From CAIOGI01 sp964561875 (lineage in GTDB: Bacteria; Patescibacteriota; Minisyncoccia; Phycocordibacterales; PALSA-1337), in the NCBI GenBank assembly GCA_964561875.1, contig CAZLQL010000008.1:1-33995 (forward strand): DNA of 33,995 nt, read 5' to 3'. Every line of letters starts with the position of its first letter. Position 1 is the stretch's first letter. Below are positions 15,517 to 23,810 of this stretch, one piece after another. Below the pieces are notes generated by a model, which saw only the letters and a list, made by a program, of their open reading frames with translations, made no database searches and was not told the DNA's origin. Made by a program: the position numbers and the translations under genes.

Positions 15517-17157
15517 ATGGCAAAAAAGATTCTATATAACGAGGAAGCAAGAAAAGCGCTAAAGAAAGGAATAGACGCTGTTGCTGATGTTGTAAAAATT
15601 ACTATAGGTCCAAGAGGTAGAAATGTAATACTAGATAAAGGTTATGGTACACCTACGATTACAAATGACGGTGTATCTATAGCAAAAGAAATATCTCTAA
15701 AAGATAAATTTGAAAACATGGGTGCTGAGATAATAAAAGAGGTTGCAGAGAAAACAAATAGCATTGCAGGTGATGGTACTACGACTGCAACAATATTGAC
15801 TCAAGCTATCATAAATGAAGGAATGAAACAGACTACTATGGGTGTAAATGCTATGGGTCTAAAATCTGGAATAGAAATGGCTTCAAAAGATGTTGTGACT
15901 GCACTAAGGTCAATTGCAAAACCTATTAAGACAGATGAAGAAATAAAACAGGTAGCGACTATATCTGCTGAATCGGCAGAGCTCGGAACTATTATCGCTG
16001 ATACAATAAAGAAAGTTGGTAAAGATGGTGTGGTTACCGTTGAAGAATCTCAATCTACATCACTCGAATCAGAAATAGTAGAGGGTATGGAATTTGATAA
16101 GGGTTACATATCTGCTTATATGATAACCAATCCAGATAGATTGGAAGCAGAAATGAATGATCCATATATTTTGGTAACGGATAAAAAAATATCATCTATA
16201 AAAGAGATTCTCCCATTACTCGAACAGGTTGCACAAACAGGAAAAAAGGAATTGGTAATAATCGCAGAAGACGTAGATGGTGAGGCTCTTACAACACTCG
16301 TTGTAAACAAACTTCGTGGTGCATTTAGTGTTCTTGCTATAAAAGCTCCTGGATATGGAGATAAGAAGAAAGAGACTCTTTCAGATATTGCTGTGACTAT
16401 AGGTGCTACTGTTGTATCTGGCGATATCGGTATAAAACTTGAAAATGCAGATATGTCCCTATTAGGTAGAGCAAGAAAAGTCATTTCAAAAAAAGATAAT
16501 ACTATTATCGTAGGTGGCAAAGGTAAAAAAGCTTCGATAGACGAAAGGGTGGCACAGATAAAGAAGCAAAGAGACAATAGTGATTCAAAGTATGAGAAAG
16601 AAAAATATGATGAGAGAATTGCAAAACTCTCACTAGGAGTTGCAGTTATAAGAGTTGGAGCGGCAACTGAAACAGAAATGAAGTATTTGAAATTGAAGAT
16701 TGAGGATGCTGTAAATGCTACAAAGGCTGCAATAGAGGAAGGAATAGTTCCAGGAGGTGGGGTGGCACTAATAAAATCTTCTGTTGAAATTGCAAAAAAT
16801 CTTTTACAAAAAAGGAATATAACAAAGGAAAATGAGCTTGGATACAATATAGTAATAAAAGCTCTAGAAGCTCCATTAAAACAGATAGCTATGAATGTAG
16901 GTAAAGAGGATGGTTCTGTAATAGTAGATAAAGTAAAAAATGGTAAAGGTAACTATGGTTACGATGCATTAAAAGATGAATTCGTATCCGATATGATAGC
17001 TTCTGGAATAGTAGATCCAGTAAAGGTTACTAGACTAGGAGTAGAAAATGCATGTTCAGCTGCTTCTATATTACTTACAACAGAAGTTGCAGTTGCTGAA
17101 GAACCAAAGGATGATAAGGTCTCAAATCAAAATCAAGCTTCAGATATGGGGTATTAA
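15517..17157 (+). CDS. groEL: Chaperonin GroEL
   Basis: 546 residues, standard length. The ATP-binding motifs are KITIGPRGRNVILDKGYG, ITNDGVS and AGDGTTTAT. The apical domain runs from about 190 to 375, with the hinge and equatorial segments near EEGIVPGGGVAL. The C-terminus lacks the usual Gly-Gly-Met repeats and ends QASDMGY. GroEL forms the double-ring ATP-driven folding chamber with GroES, and is co-transcribed with it. Codon use is native (AT-rich). Confidence 0.98.
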   Translation: MAKKILYNEEARKALKKGIDAVADVVKITIGPRGRNVILDKGYGTPTITNDGVSIAKEISLKDKFENMGAEIIKEVAEKTNSIAGDGTTTATILTQAIINEGMKQTTMGVNAMGLKSGIEMASKDVVTALRSIAKPIKTDEEIKQVATISAESAELGTIIADTIKKVGKDGVVTVEESQSTSLESEIVEGMEFDKGYISAYMITNPDRLEAEMNDPYILVTDKKISSIKEILPLLEQVAQTGKKELVIIAEDVDGEALTTLVVNKLRGAFSVLAIKAPGYGDKKKETLSDIAVTIGATVVSGDIGIKLENADMSLLGRARKVISKKDNTIIVGGKGKKASIDERVAQIKKQRDNSDSKYEKEKYDERIAKLSLGVAVIRVGAATETEMKYLKLKIEDAVNATKAAIEEGIVPGGGVALIKSSVEIAKNLLQKRNITKENELGYNIVIKALEAPLKQIAMNVGKEDGSVIVDKVKNGKGNYGYDALKDEFVSDMIASGIVDPVKVTRLGVENACSAASILLTTEVAVAEEPKDDKVSNQNQASDMGY

Positions 17158-17194
17158 ATAGCAATAAAAGTTTATTTTGAAAAAGTTGATTTTG

Positions 17195-17203
17195 TGATAC
17201 AAT
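17195..17203 (+). promoter_or_regulatory. Promoter of the 17248-19395 operon
   Basis: TGATACAAT (17195-17203) forms an extended -10 with TACAAT at 17198-17203. A TTGAAA sequence lies upstream at a slightly short 15-nt spacing. The leader would be about 38 nt. Confidence 0.4.
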
Positions 17204-17247
17204 GAGATTATTATATCTGTATAAAAGGTAATTAGTATTAAATATAT

Positions 17248-17919
17248 ATGAAAAAATCAATAACAATAATAGTGCTTCTTGTAGTTGTAGGTGGTTTGGC
17301 TTGGGTATTTGGAGGAGATAAGAAAAAGACAGATTTACCACCAGGTGATACAAGCCCAACAGTTTCTGCTCCGGTAGTAGAAAATACAAAGGTAAATGAT
17401 AAAGTTTCAGAATATAAAAATGAAGAATTGGGATATTCAGTAAAGTATCCTTCTACTTGGACATTTACAGATAAAGAAGGTGTAGTTTCATTTGCAATAC
17501 CAGTAGGAAAGTCAGATACAAGTACAGTAAACAAACTAGAGGCAAAAATAACATTTGCTCCAGGAAAGTGTTCATTCCCACCAGTTACAACAATAAAGGA
17601 TAGAACAACATTGAAATCAGGTGATCTAACATTCAGCGCTATTTCAATGACAAACTCAGTACAAGGAAAGTCTTATTTCGATAAGATGTATTCTCTACAA
17701 AAGGATAGTCTATGTTATTTCTTTACTCTATCTACAATCACAGATAGCCCAGCTTCAAAGGGTCTAAAGGGTTCAGAAGCTACAAAGATGGCAAATAACA
17801 ATAAAGCAATCATCGATGGAACAACAGAAGCATTTACTTCACTTGTAAAATCTTTTGCTTTTGTAGTTGGAAAGGAAGGACAAGATGAAGCTTCAGTAAG
17901 ACCAGCAACAACAAAATAA
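17248..17919 (+). CDS. Membrane-anchored PsbP-like protein
   Basis: 223 residues. One N-terminal hydrophobic helix (about residues 4-22) is followed by a Pro/Thr/Ser-rich linker and a soluble domain that starts with the motif LGYSVKYPSTWTF, seen in PsbP-type folds. Two Cys (in GKCSFPP and SLCYFF) could form a disulfide outside the cell. Function is unknown; proteins like this are often small surface or envelope proteins. It is followed by lemA after 7 nt and is probably the first gene of a three-gene operon. Confidence 0.7.
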   Translation: MKKSITIIVLLVVVGGLAWVFGGDKKKTDLPPGDTSPTVSAPVVENTKVNDKVSEYKNEELGYSVKYPSTWTFTDKEGVVSFAIPVGKSDTSTVNKLEAKITFAPGKCSFPPVTTIKDRTTLKSGDLTFSAISMTNSVQGKSYFDKMYSLQKDSLCYFFTLSTITDSPASKGLKGSEATKMANNNKAIIDGTTEAFTSLVKSFAFVVGKEGQDEASVRPATTK

Positions 17920-17926
17920 ATATATA

Positions 17927-18481
17927 ATGAAAAAACTAATTATCACCCTAATAGTAGTTGTAGTGATACTAGGAGTATATACAACTACTACATATAACTC
18001 TCTTGTAAATCTTACTGTATCGGCTGATACACAATGGAAACAAGTTGAGGTAGATTATCAGAGACGTTTCGATCTTATTCCAAACCTAGTTGCTTCTGCA
18101 AAAGGTGTTATGAAGCAGGAAGTGGCTGTATTTACAGCTATAGCAGATGCTAGAACAAAGTATTCTGGAGCTAGTACAGTAGATGAAAAGGCTAAAGCGG
18201 CAGGACAAGTAGAAAGCGCACTAGGAAGACTTCTAGTTATTACAGAGAATTATCCTGAGTTAAAATCTTCAAATACTGTAAATGGACTTATGTCACAACT
18301 TGAAGGTACAGAAAATAGAATAGGTGTACAGAGAATGAGATACAATGATTATATAAAATCATACAATCTTAAAGTAATGAAATTCCCAAGTTCTATAATC
18401 GCAAAAGTATTTGGTTTTACAGAAAGATCATATTTTAATTCTGATACAGGTTCAGAAAAGGCACCAGTCGTAAGTCTATAA
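17927..18481 (+). CDS. LemA family protein
   Basis: 184 residues, typical for LemA. An N-terminal transmembrane helix (about 3-20) precedes a helical bundle with the family signature WKQVEVDYQRRFDLIPNLV, then EVAVFTAIADAR and a conserved end region (RMRYNDYIKSYN...FPSSIIAKVFGF). LemA proteins are membrane-anchored and of unclear biochemical role. The pairing with a TPM-domain protein downstream (5 nt) is a widespread gene neighbourhood. Confidence 0.92.
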   Translation: MKKLIITLIVVVVILGVYTTTTYNSLVNLTVSADTQWKQVEVDYQRRFDLIPNLVASAKGVMKQEVAVFTAIADARTKYSGASTVDEKAKAAGQVESALGRLLVITENYPELKSSNTVNGLMSQLEGTENRIGVQRMRYNDYIKSYNLKVMKFPSSIIAKVFGFTERSYFNSDTGSEKAPVVSL

Positions 18482-18486
18482 TAAAA

Positions 18487-19395
18487 ATGAAAAATACTGC
18501 TTTAAAGTCTAGTTATCTATATAGACTAAGCAGTATTTTCATTTTATATACATTACTTATAATTCCAATATCTGGATTTGCTTTTACTAACCCAGGAAAA
18601 CCAAATGGTTTTGTAAATGATTTTGCAAATATCATAAATGCAAATACAAAATCTAATTTGGAATTAAAATTGAATGATTATGAAAAGAAAACAGGTAATG
18701 AAATATCTATAGTTACAATAAAATCTCTTGAAGACGAAACTATAGAAACATATGCTTTCAAATTGTTTGAAGCGTGGGGAATAGGTAAAAAAGATACAAA
18801 TAACGGAGTTTTATTACTTGTAGCACCAAATGAAAGAAAGGTTAGGATTGAAGTTGGGTATGGTCTTGAAGAATATTTAACAGATATAAATTCGAGCATA
18901 ATTATACAGGATTTTATTTTGCCAGAATTCAAAAAAGGAGATTACAGTACAGGTATAGTATTGGGTACTGATAAAATGATATCTGTAATCGGTGGAGAGA
19001 GACTTTCACAATCAACTCCTCTAGTAAGAGATATAAAGTACATGATCTTTAAAGATTGGGTATTTTTTCTATTCTTTGTACCACTTTGGCTTGCTAGTGT
19101 GCTGGGTGCAAGTAGATCTTGGTGGGCTGGAGGAGTACTCGGTGGATTTGTGGGTATATTTATTGGATTTATAAACCAATCTATAGGTATGGGTATTTTG
19201 TATACTATTTTATTTATTATTGGAGGATTAATATTTGATTATATATTTTCTAAAATGTATAAAAATAGTATGGATAAAAATGGTAGAGCCCCTTGGTTTT
19301 TAATGGGTGGTAGAGGAGGAGGTAATGGAGGAGGGGGATTCGGAGGATTTGGAGGTGGTGGTTCTGGTGGTGGGGGTAGTAGTGGTAGTTGGTAA
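18487..19395 (+). CDS. TPM-domain (YgcG-like) membrane protein
   Basis: 302 residues. A signal sequence (about 10-33) precedes the TPM domain (about 36-165): NGFVNDFANIIN, EKKTGNEISIVTIKSL, WGIGKKDTNNGVLLLVAPNERKVRIEVGYGLEE split by variable turns. Two or three transmembrane helices follow (about 190-255) and then a glycine-rich tail ending GGGGSSGSW, a standard end for this family. Members are implicated in envelope maintenance, often beside LemA. The first 17 codons are embedded in a strong inverted repeat (18491-18539), an unusual place for a terminator-like hairpin. Confidence 0.92.
   Translation: MKNTALKSSYLYRLSSIFILYTLLIIPISGFAFTNPGKPNGFVNDFANIINANTKSNLELKLNDYEKKTGNEISIVTIKSLEDETIETYAFKLFEAWGIGKKDTNNGVLLLVAPNERKVRIEVGYGLEEYLTDINSSIIIQDFILPEFKKGDYSTGIVLGTDKMISVIGGERLSQSTPLVRDIKYMIFKDWVFFLFFVPLWLASVLGASRSWWAGGVLGGFVGIFIGFINQSIGMGILYTILFIIGGLIFDYIFSKMYKNSMDKNGRAPWFLMGGRGGGNGGGGFGGFGGGGSGGGGSSGSW
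18491..18539 (+). terminator. Terminator-like hairpin inside the start of the TPM gene
   Basis: AAAATACTGCTT (18491-18502) and AGTCTA (18506-18511) pair with TAGACT (18522-18527) and AAGCAGTATTTT (18528-18539). This gives an 18-bp stem with one 3-nt bulge and a 10-nt loop, followed by CATTTT. It begins 2 nt after the ATG of the TPM gene. It could attenuate transcription or hide the start region. Because it is coding, both strands of the stem must also satisfy the signal peptide. Confidence 0.6.
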
Positions 19396-19406
19396 AATAT
19401 ATTATT

Positions 19407-19414
19407 GATATAAT
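19407..19414 (+). promoter_or_regulatory. Extended -10 giving a leaderless histidine kinase mRNA
   Basis: TGATATAAT (TATAAT at 19409-19414, TGA just before) is followed by exactly 6 nt and the ATG at 19421. Confidence 0.6.
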
Positions 19415-19420
19415 ATTCAT

Positions 19421-20983
19421 ATGACTCCTGAGCTCCATTTGATATTACATAATGCGGGTTTTATTGCATCATCAGTTGCGGGTATTGGAATGGCTTTGTA
19501 TTGTTTTTTCAATAACCCAAGTAGAGTTGCAAATATTACCTTGGCTCTCACCATGCTCGCGATTACAACTTTTTGTATATCTCACTTGTTTGGTGTGAAT
19601 ACCCACGATCCTTTAGAATCTAGAAATATACTTATGTTCAATGTGAGTATAATTTATACTGCATTGTTTAATCTTCATTGTGTACTTGCTCTACTTGGTA
19701 AAGACAAAGAAAGAAAAAATATTTTAATATTTATATATATTGTATCTTTTGCATTAACTGCTTTTTATATAATCAACCCAGATAACTTCCTCTATCTTTC
19801 TATACCAAAGATGTATTTTCCAAACTACTATGTCCCTGGAGAGTTTCATTGGGTAATGAGATTGATATTCAATATTGTAATTCCAATATATTTCTTTACA
19901 GAATTGGTTCTCTCATACAGAAAGGCTAGTGATATTATAGAAAGAAACCGTATATGGTATTTCTTTTTTGCTGCAATACTTGGATATATTCTAGGGTCGA
20001 TTCCTATATTACTTGTATTTAATATAAATATTGATCCAGCATGGGGTAGTTTGTTCATATTCTTTTTGGCAATACCTTATGTATATGCAACAGTAAGATA
20101 TGAACTTATGGATATAAGGATAGTGGCAAAAAAAGCATTTTTCTATGCTATATCTATAGCTTCTGTGGGTGGTCTGATTATATTTTTTAATTATTTTGGT
20201 GAATGGTTGAAAATAAATTATACAGATATACCATTTTGGATCAGTCCATTTATATCGTCAGTTCTTATAGTTCTCATAACTGTTATTGTTTGGAGACAAT
20301 TGAGACAAGGAGATGTTCTTAAATCAGAATTTATACATATTGTAATGCACAAATTTAGAACTCCATTGACGAGAATAAAGTGGGCTTCAGATGAACTTTC
20401 AAAAGAAAAGCTTTCGGATTCTGCATATTCAGAGTTGGAACATATAAAATTAGCAAATACTAAACTAGTAGAGCTTACAAATCTTTTGGTGAATGTAGAT
20501 GATGCTGACGGGGTTCATACTTATAGAATTGAAAATAAAAATTTATCACTAATTACCATAGAACTGATAAATTCACTTGCACATCAGTTTCAAGAAAAAA
20601 ATATAAAAGTAATCCACGAAATTGAACAAAATATAAATATAAAAATTGATGAAGAAAGGATAAAGTTTGTTATGCAAGTATTTATCGAGAATGCGATAAA
20701 TTACTCTGATATAGGAAGTAGTATAAATATTAAGTTAAATAGGGATGGAAATCATATGGTGTTTTCTGTTGTAGATACTGGAATGGGAATATCAAAAGAA
20801 GAAATTAGCTTTATATTTACGAAGTTCTATAGAGGAAGTGGGGCACAAAAGAAGGATACAGAAGGCATGGGTATAGGATTGTTTATATCAAAAAAGATAA
20901 TTGAAAACCATGGCGGAGATATAGGTGTAGATTCTGATGGTTTAGGTAAGGGAAGTAAGTTCTATTTTAGTTTACCTTTGTAG
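19421..20983 (+). CDS. Polytopic sensor histidine kinase (orphan)
   Basis: 520 residues. The first ~285 residues contain about seven to eight transmembrane helices, similar to the N-terminal 7TM sensor modules of some kinases. The kinase core has an H-box with the phospho-accepting His in MHKFRTPLTRIKWA, an N-box (VFIENAINYSD), a G1 box (VVDTGMGIS), an F-box (FTKFYRG) and a G2 box (EGMGIGLFISKKII). No response regulator is adjacent, so the partner lies elsewhere. The signal may be lipid- or membrane-associated (inference from the multi-helix sensor). The 3' end overlaps the convergent CapA-like gene by 12 bp. Confidence 0.9.
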   Translation: MTPELHLILHNAGFIASSVAGIGMALYCFFNNPSRVANITLALTMLAITTFCISHLFGVNTHDPLESRNILMFNVSIIYTALFNLHCVLALLGKDKERKNILIFIYIVSFALTAFYIINPDNFLYLSIPKMYFPNYYVPGEFHWVMRLIFNIVIPIYFFTELVLSYRKASDIIERNRIWYFFFAAILGYILGSIPILLVFNINIDPAWGSLFIFFLAIPYVYATVRYELMDIRIVAKKAFFYAISIASVGGLIIFFNYFGEWLKINYTDIPFWISPFISSVLIVLITVIVWRQLRQGDVLKSEFIHIVMHKFRTPLTRIKWASDELSKEKLSDSAYSELEHIKLANTKLVELTNLLVNVDDADGVHTYRIENKNLSLITIELINSLAHQFQEKNIKVIHEIEQNINIKIDEERIKFVMQVFIENAINYSDIGSSINIKLNRDGNHMVFSVVDTGMGISKEEISFIFTKFYRGSGAQKKDTEGMGIGLFISKKIIENHGGDIGVDSDGLGKGSKFYFSLPL

Positions 20984-22015
20984 TATAAATTCCTTTTCTG
21001 AGTTTAATATTTTCAAAGTTTTATTTGAATCTTCAGTATTTGAAATACTTAGTGCCGATAATTCTGAACTTAAAGGTATTATATTAAATCTTTGCTCTTT
21101 TGAATTTATATCCAACACTACAGCGATGCTGTGCTTAGTCTCATAAGAGAAATCTTGATCAAAAACAAAGTTTCCAAGAGAATAGAATATTGCTTTATCT
21201 TTGTAAATCTCTACTGGTTGTATAACATGTGGGTGAGCGCCTATCACAAGATCAACTCCTGTATCTATGAATTTGTGTGCAAGCATAATATCTCTTTCTG
21301 ATGCGTAATTTTTGTATTCGTTTCCCCAGTGAGCAAATATTATTTGATAGTCACAACTATCTCTCGTGTTTTCTATCTCTTTTAATACAGGATTTTCATT
21401 AAAAGTATAAAGATCATGATAACCTATAAAACATATCTTCTTTCCATCTATGTCTATTGATTCTGATAAATTTGCATCATTATTTGCAGAACCAAAATAT
21501 TTCAAACCCGCATTAGATAAATTTGATAAAGTCTCATCGTAACCTGCTTTATAGAAATCTAAACTATGATTATTTGCTAGACTAAATATAGTAAAACCAG
21601 TTTCTTTTAATTTATCCGCATAATCCTTTTTAAATGTAAATCTAAGTATATTGTGATCTATTTCTGATATTGAGGGATTATCAGTTATTGTTCCTTCAAG
21701 ATTGCCTACAACTATATCTTTGTCTTTAAATATATCTAAAACATTTTTAAATATACTATCAAAACCATTTTTTCTTATTCTACGTGCTACATTTCTATCG
21801 AGCATTATGTCACCAACAAAAAGTATAGATATTGTTTTTTCTTCTATTTTTATCTGTTTATTTTCAGACTGTGTAACACTTGCTGTTTCTCGTATATTTA
21901 TCTCATCTTTATCATATTTAAAATCGTTTTTATTGTACGTATTGTATATATAATATGTCCCGTATATTAGGCATAAAGTGATAAGTAATGAGTTTGCAAT
22001 AGTTTTGGTATTCAT
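20972..22015 (-). CDS. CapA/PgsA-like metallophosphoesterase-fold protein
   Basis: 347 residues. An N-terminal hydrophobic helix (about 7-24) anchors or exports it. The CapA domain motifs are present: LFVGDIMLDRNV, VGNLEGTIT, LANNHSLDF, the central IFAHWGNEY, VIGAHPHVIQP and YSLGNFVFDQ. CapA-family proteins take part in poly-gamma-glutamate or capsule synthesis in Gram-positives; in other bacteria the reaction is undefined. No pgsB/pgsC genes are present here, so the substrate is uncertain. The gene has its own leaderless-type promoter. Confidence 0.88.
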   Translation of the reverse strand: MNTKTIANSLLITLCLIYGTYYIYNTYNKNDFKYDKDEINIRETASVTQSENKQIKIEEKTISILFVGDIMLDRNVARRIRKNGFDSIFKNVLDIFKDKDIVVGNLEGTITDNPSISEIDHNILRFTFKKDYADKLKETGFTIFSLANNHSLDFYKAGYDETLSNLSNAGLKYFGSANNDANLSESIDIDGKKICFIGYHDLYTFNENPVLKEIENTRDSCDYQIIFAHWGNEYKNYASERDIMLAHKFIDTGVDLVIGAHPHVIQPVEIYKDKAIFYSLGNFVFDQDFSYETKHSIAVVLDINSKEQRFNIIPLSSELSALSISNTEDSNKTLKILNSEKEFILQR

Positions 22016-22021
22016 ATATAA

Positions 22022-22030
22022 ATTTTAGCA
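22022..22030 (-). promoter_or_regulatory. Extended -10 giving a leaderless capA-like mRNA
   Basis: The minus strand reads TGCTAAAAT followed by exactly 6 nt and the ATG at 22015. Confidence 0.55.
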
Positions 22031-22106
22031 TTTATATCAAATAGTGGACACATTTTAATTTTTGGTTTATAGTCTTCATTCGATAGTAAATTAAATGGAG
22101 GTTAAT

Positions 22107-22397
22107 ATGAAAAGAGCGAAGATTATTATTCCACCAAGGTCTTCACACCCAACTTGGGTGGTCGACTGCCTATTGGGGGTCGAGTGTGACGTCAAAAGTG
22201 TCGGACCAGTTCAAGGTCCGAGGGGTCCGTCTAGGATCGACTATGTCAGTTTTGATCGCCAGGAAGTAGTCAATCAAGTTCTTGCTTCTGGACCGGAGGG
22301 TCAGAGTGCTGTTAGTTGGCTCAGTCAAAACACACTGTGGGATTCACTTGAACATGTGATTTTCCCGGTGACGTGTGTTACGGTTACCGTTTTTTAG
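22107..22397 (+). CDS. Orphan 96-residue protein of unknown function
   Basis: 96 residues from the ATG at 22107, 5 nt after a GGAGGT ribosome-binding site (22097-22102). An in-frame ATG at 22095 overlaps that site and is rejected. The start is basic (MKRAKIIIPPRSS), the middle is Gly/Pro-rich (VGPVQGPRGPSR), and the hydrophobic end is VFPVTCVTVTVF-like. There is no clear transmembrane helix and no recognised family. Base composition is well above that of neighbours and it uses GC-ending codons, both signs of transfer. It is a single-gene cassette with its own terminator. Confidence 0.6.
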   Translation: MKRAKIIIPPRSSHPTWVVDCLLGVECDVKSVGPVQGPRGPSRIDYVSFDRQEVVNQVLASGPEGQSAVSWLSQNTLWDSLEHVIFPVTCVTVTVF

Positions 22398-22418
22398 TTC
22401 TAGCCTTTTATTTTTCAG

Positions 22419-22445
22419 ACCGCTATGCTTTTGCATGGCGGTTTT
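22419..22445 (+). terminator. Terminator of the 22107 gene
   Basis: ACCGC-T-ATGC (22419-22428) pairs with GCAT-G-GCGGT (22433-22442) around a TTTT loop, with one mismatch, and TTT follows. It lies 22 nt after the stop codon. Confidence 0.75.
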
Positions 22446-22449
22446 ATTG

Positions 22450-22504
22450 TGTGGAAAAGGGGATTCGGTCACAGATCTCGCCGTGCTCGGCTAAAACTGC
22501 TGTT
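22450..22504. mobile_element. Short tRNA-tail-linked repeat element with an orphan tRNA 3' tail
   Basis: Bases 22450-22467, read on the minus strand, look like an 18-nt tRNA tail (CGAATCCCC, acceptor TTTCCAC, discriminator A) whose full tRNA is not in the window. They are followed by GTCACAGAT and, after a short gap, GTGCTCGGCTAAAACTGCTGTTG, nearly identical to the two ends of the tRNA-Ser element (24189-24339). The GC-rich middle is missing. It abuts the decayed membrane-protein gene on its right. Confidence 0.6.
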
Positions 22505-22890
22505 GCGAGTATTGCGGGTTTCAGTACCAAGGTGGTGAGGAACCGTAAGGACATTTTGGCATTATTTTGGACCAAGCTGGATAAGTTTTGTCTTGCGGGC
22601 GCGGTACTCGATATCGCTCTGTGGGCAATCTTCAAGAATCCGGCCCCTGGTATCGTAACCAGCCTGTGTGTCGTCTTCATCGGTTCCATTCCGACCTTCG
22701 TGTCGGCGTAGAAGAATCCGAAGAACGAGAACTGCACCGCATGGACGATCTTCTGGATCTCCTGTGTTGCAGCATTCTTCGCGATTTCTGCATATGGACG
22801 CTCGTTGATGCAGCTCTACCCATCACGTTCCTTGCCATCGAGACCATCATGATGTTCCTCCTGTATGTCCTTCGAAAAGCAAAGAGTTAA
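22505..22890 (+). pseudogene. Decayed multi-helix membrane protein gene
   Basis: A continuous membrane-protein-like sequence can be read only across two lesions. Frame 2 gives ASIAGFSTKVVRNRKD, FWTKLDKFCLAGAVLDIALW and FIGSIPTFVSA, then an in-frame TAG (22709-22711), then KNPKNENCTAWTIFWISCVAA and GRSLMQLYP. The hydrophobic C-terminus LPITFLAIETIMMFLLYV continues in frame 1 to the stop at 22888-22890. The N-terminal part is lost where the tRNA-linked element begins. GC content is high, unlike the flanking native genes. The family is unknown to me, and the function is lost if it has not been recoded. A terminator still follows. Confidence 0.65.
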
Positions 22891-22918
22891 AGGCTTCGTG
22901 GATCAGCCTCACAACCAC

Positions 22919-22960
22919 AACCCCGCGTCAGTCAGATCAACGGCGGGGTTTTCCTTTTGT
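22919..22960 (+). terminator. Terminator after the decayed membrane-protein gene
   Basis: AACCCCGC (22919-22926) pairs with GCGGGGTT (22943-22950), followed by TTCCTTTTG. It also sits at the 3' side of the convergent gene at 22966. Confidence 0.8.
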
Positions 22961-22965
22961 ATTTT

Positions 22966-23727
22966 TTATGAAGACATTATATCCCAAGCATTTATCTCTT
23001 GGATCATATAGGTATAATTTTTTGAATCCCTACCTTTTTCGGTCTTTATTTCGGAACTTTTAATTTTCAAGATCTTTTTGCTGGTAGTGCAACCTGTCAC
23101 AAGTGATTGATATTCACCATCTTCACCTAGTGGATCGATATTCCTATTTTTTAACTCAATAAGATGTTCGGAATCAAGTTGCTGACACAGGAAGTTATTC
23201 TCCAAACCATTGAAGTCTGGGAGTCTAAGACCGATAACTTGCAGGCTTAAATTATTGAGTACATCTTTTAGATATCTTTCTGTCTGAAAATTTCCCGCAT
23301 CCATATATTTCTCACCGATACTGAAGAGAGAAACATGAGGATATTTTTGTACAAGCTCTCTCCTTAGAAAATGGATGATTCCGTCAGGGTGTTCTAGATC
23401 GCCCGTAACGATCCTATCAATATCTTTATCCTCTATTATTTCCTTAATTTTTTCGAGCAACTCATTCCTAAAATTATCTTTCGAGGTATTTATAATAATT
23501 GCTTCGGTGTTAAAGATCTCTTCAGAGATCGCCTTTACAATCTCCGTTTTGGCTTCTGGCCCGTCAGATAATTGTGCGTGAGCATCACTCGTTGCAATGA
23601 GAGAAATACATTTCTTGCTGTGGCCGATTTCTTCCAACAGCACCATTGCAGAATCCTTGCCACCACTGAAAAGACATAGGGTACGAGGATTTGTTTTTCT
23701 ACCAAATATGCGAGTGATCCATTTCAT
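22966..23727 (-). CDS. DPH6-like ATP pyrophosphatase (PP-loop, diphthine-ammonia ligase family)
   Basis: 253 residues. The PP-loop SGGKDSAMVLLEE lies near residues 21-33. The family-specific motif is DPLGEDGEYQSLVTG near residues 197-211, and TGDLEHPDG and GLRLPDF also fit. In archaea and eukaryotes DPH6 amidates diphthine on elongation factor 2. Bacteria make no diphthamide, so bacterial members must adenylate and amidate (or otherwise modify) another substrate. Related genes occur in corrinoid or uncharacterised contexts. It lies between two tRNA-tail-linked elements and may belong to an island. An extended -10 (TGCTAAAAT, 23739-23747) precedes the ATG by 11 nt. Confidence 0.8.
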   Translation of the reverse strand: MKWITRIFGRKTNPRTLCLFSGGKDSAMVLLEEIGHSKKCISLIATSDAHAQLSDGPEAKTEIVKAISEEIFNTEAIIINTSKDNFRNELLEKIKEIIEDKDIDRIVTGDLEHPDGIIHFLRRELVQKYPHVSLFSIGEKYMDAGNFQTERYLKDVLNNLSLQVIGLRLPDFNGLENNFLCQQLDSEHLIELKNRNIDPLGEDGEYQSLVTGCTTSKKILKIKSSEIKTEKGRDSKNYTYMIQEINAWDIMSS

Positions 23728-23810
23728 AAATTATTGAAATTTTAGCATTTTTTTCAACCTTTTTGAAGCCTTTTGAGGGGCAATTGGCACCCTAGCTTAC
23801 ATCTCAAAAT

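Noticed and set aside
16116..17534. Long minus-strand open frames behind groEL and the PsbP-like gene
   Set aside because: Shadow frames of strongly coding plus-strand genes, Ser/Phe/Leu-rich as expected from complementing AT-rich codons.
22444..22737. 97-codon minus-strand open frame
   Set aside because: Antisense of the decayed membrane-protein gene, whose plus-strand translation has membrane-protein character and a terminator.
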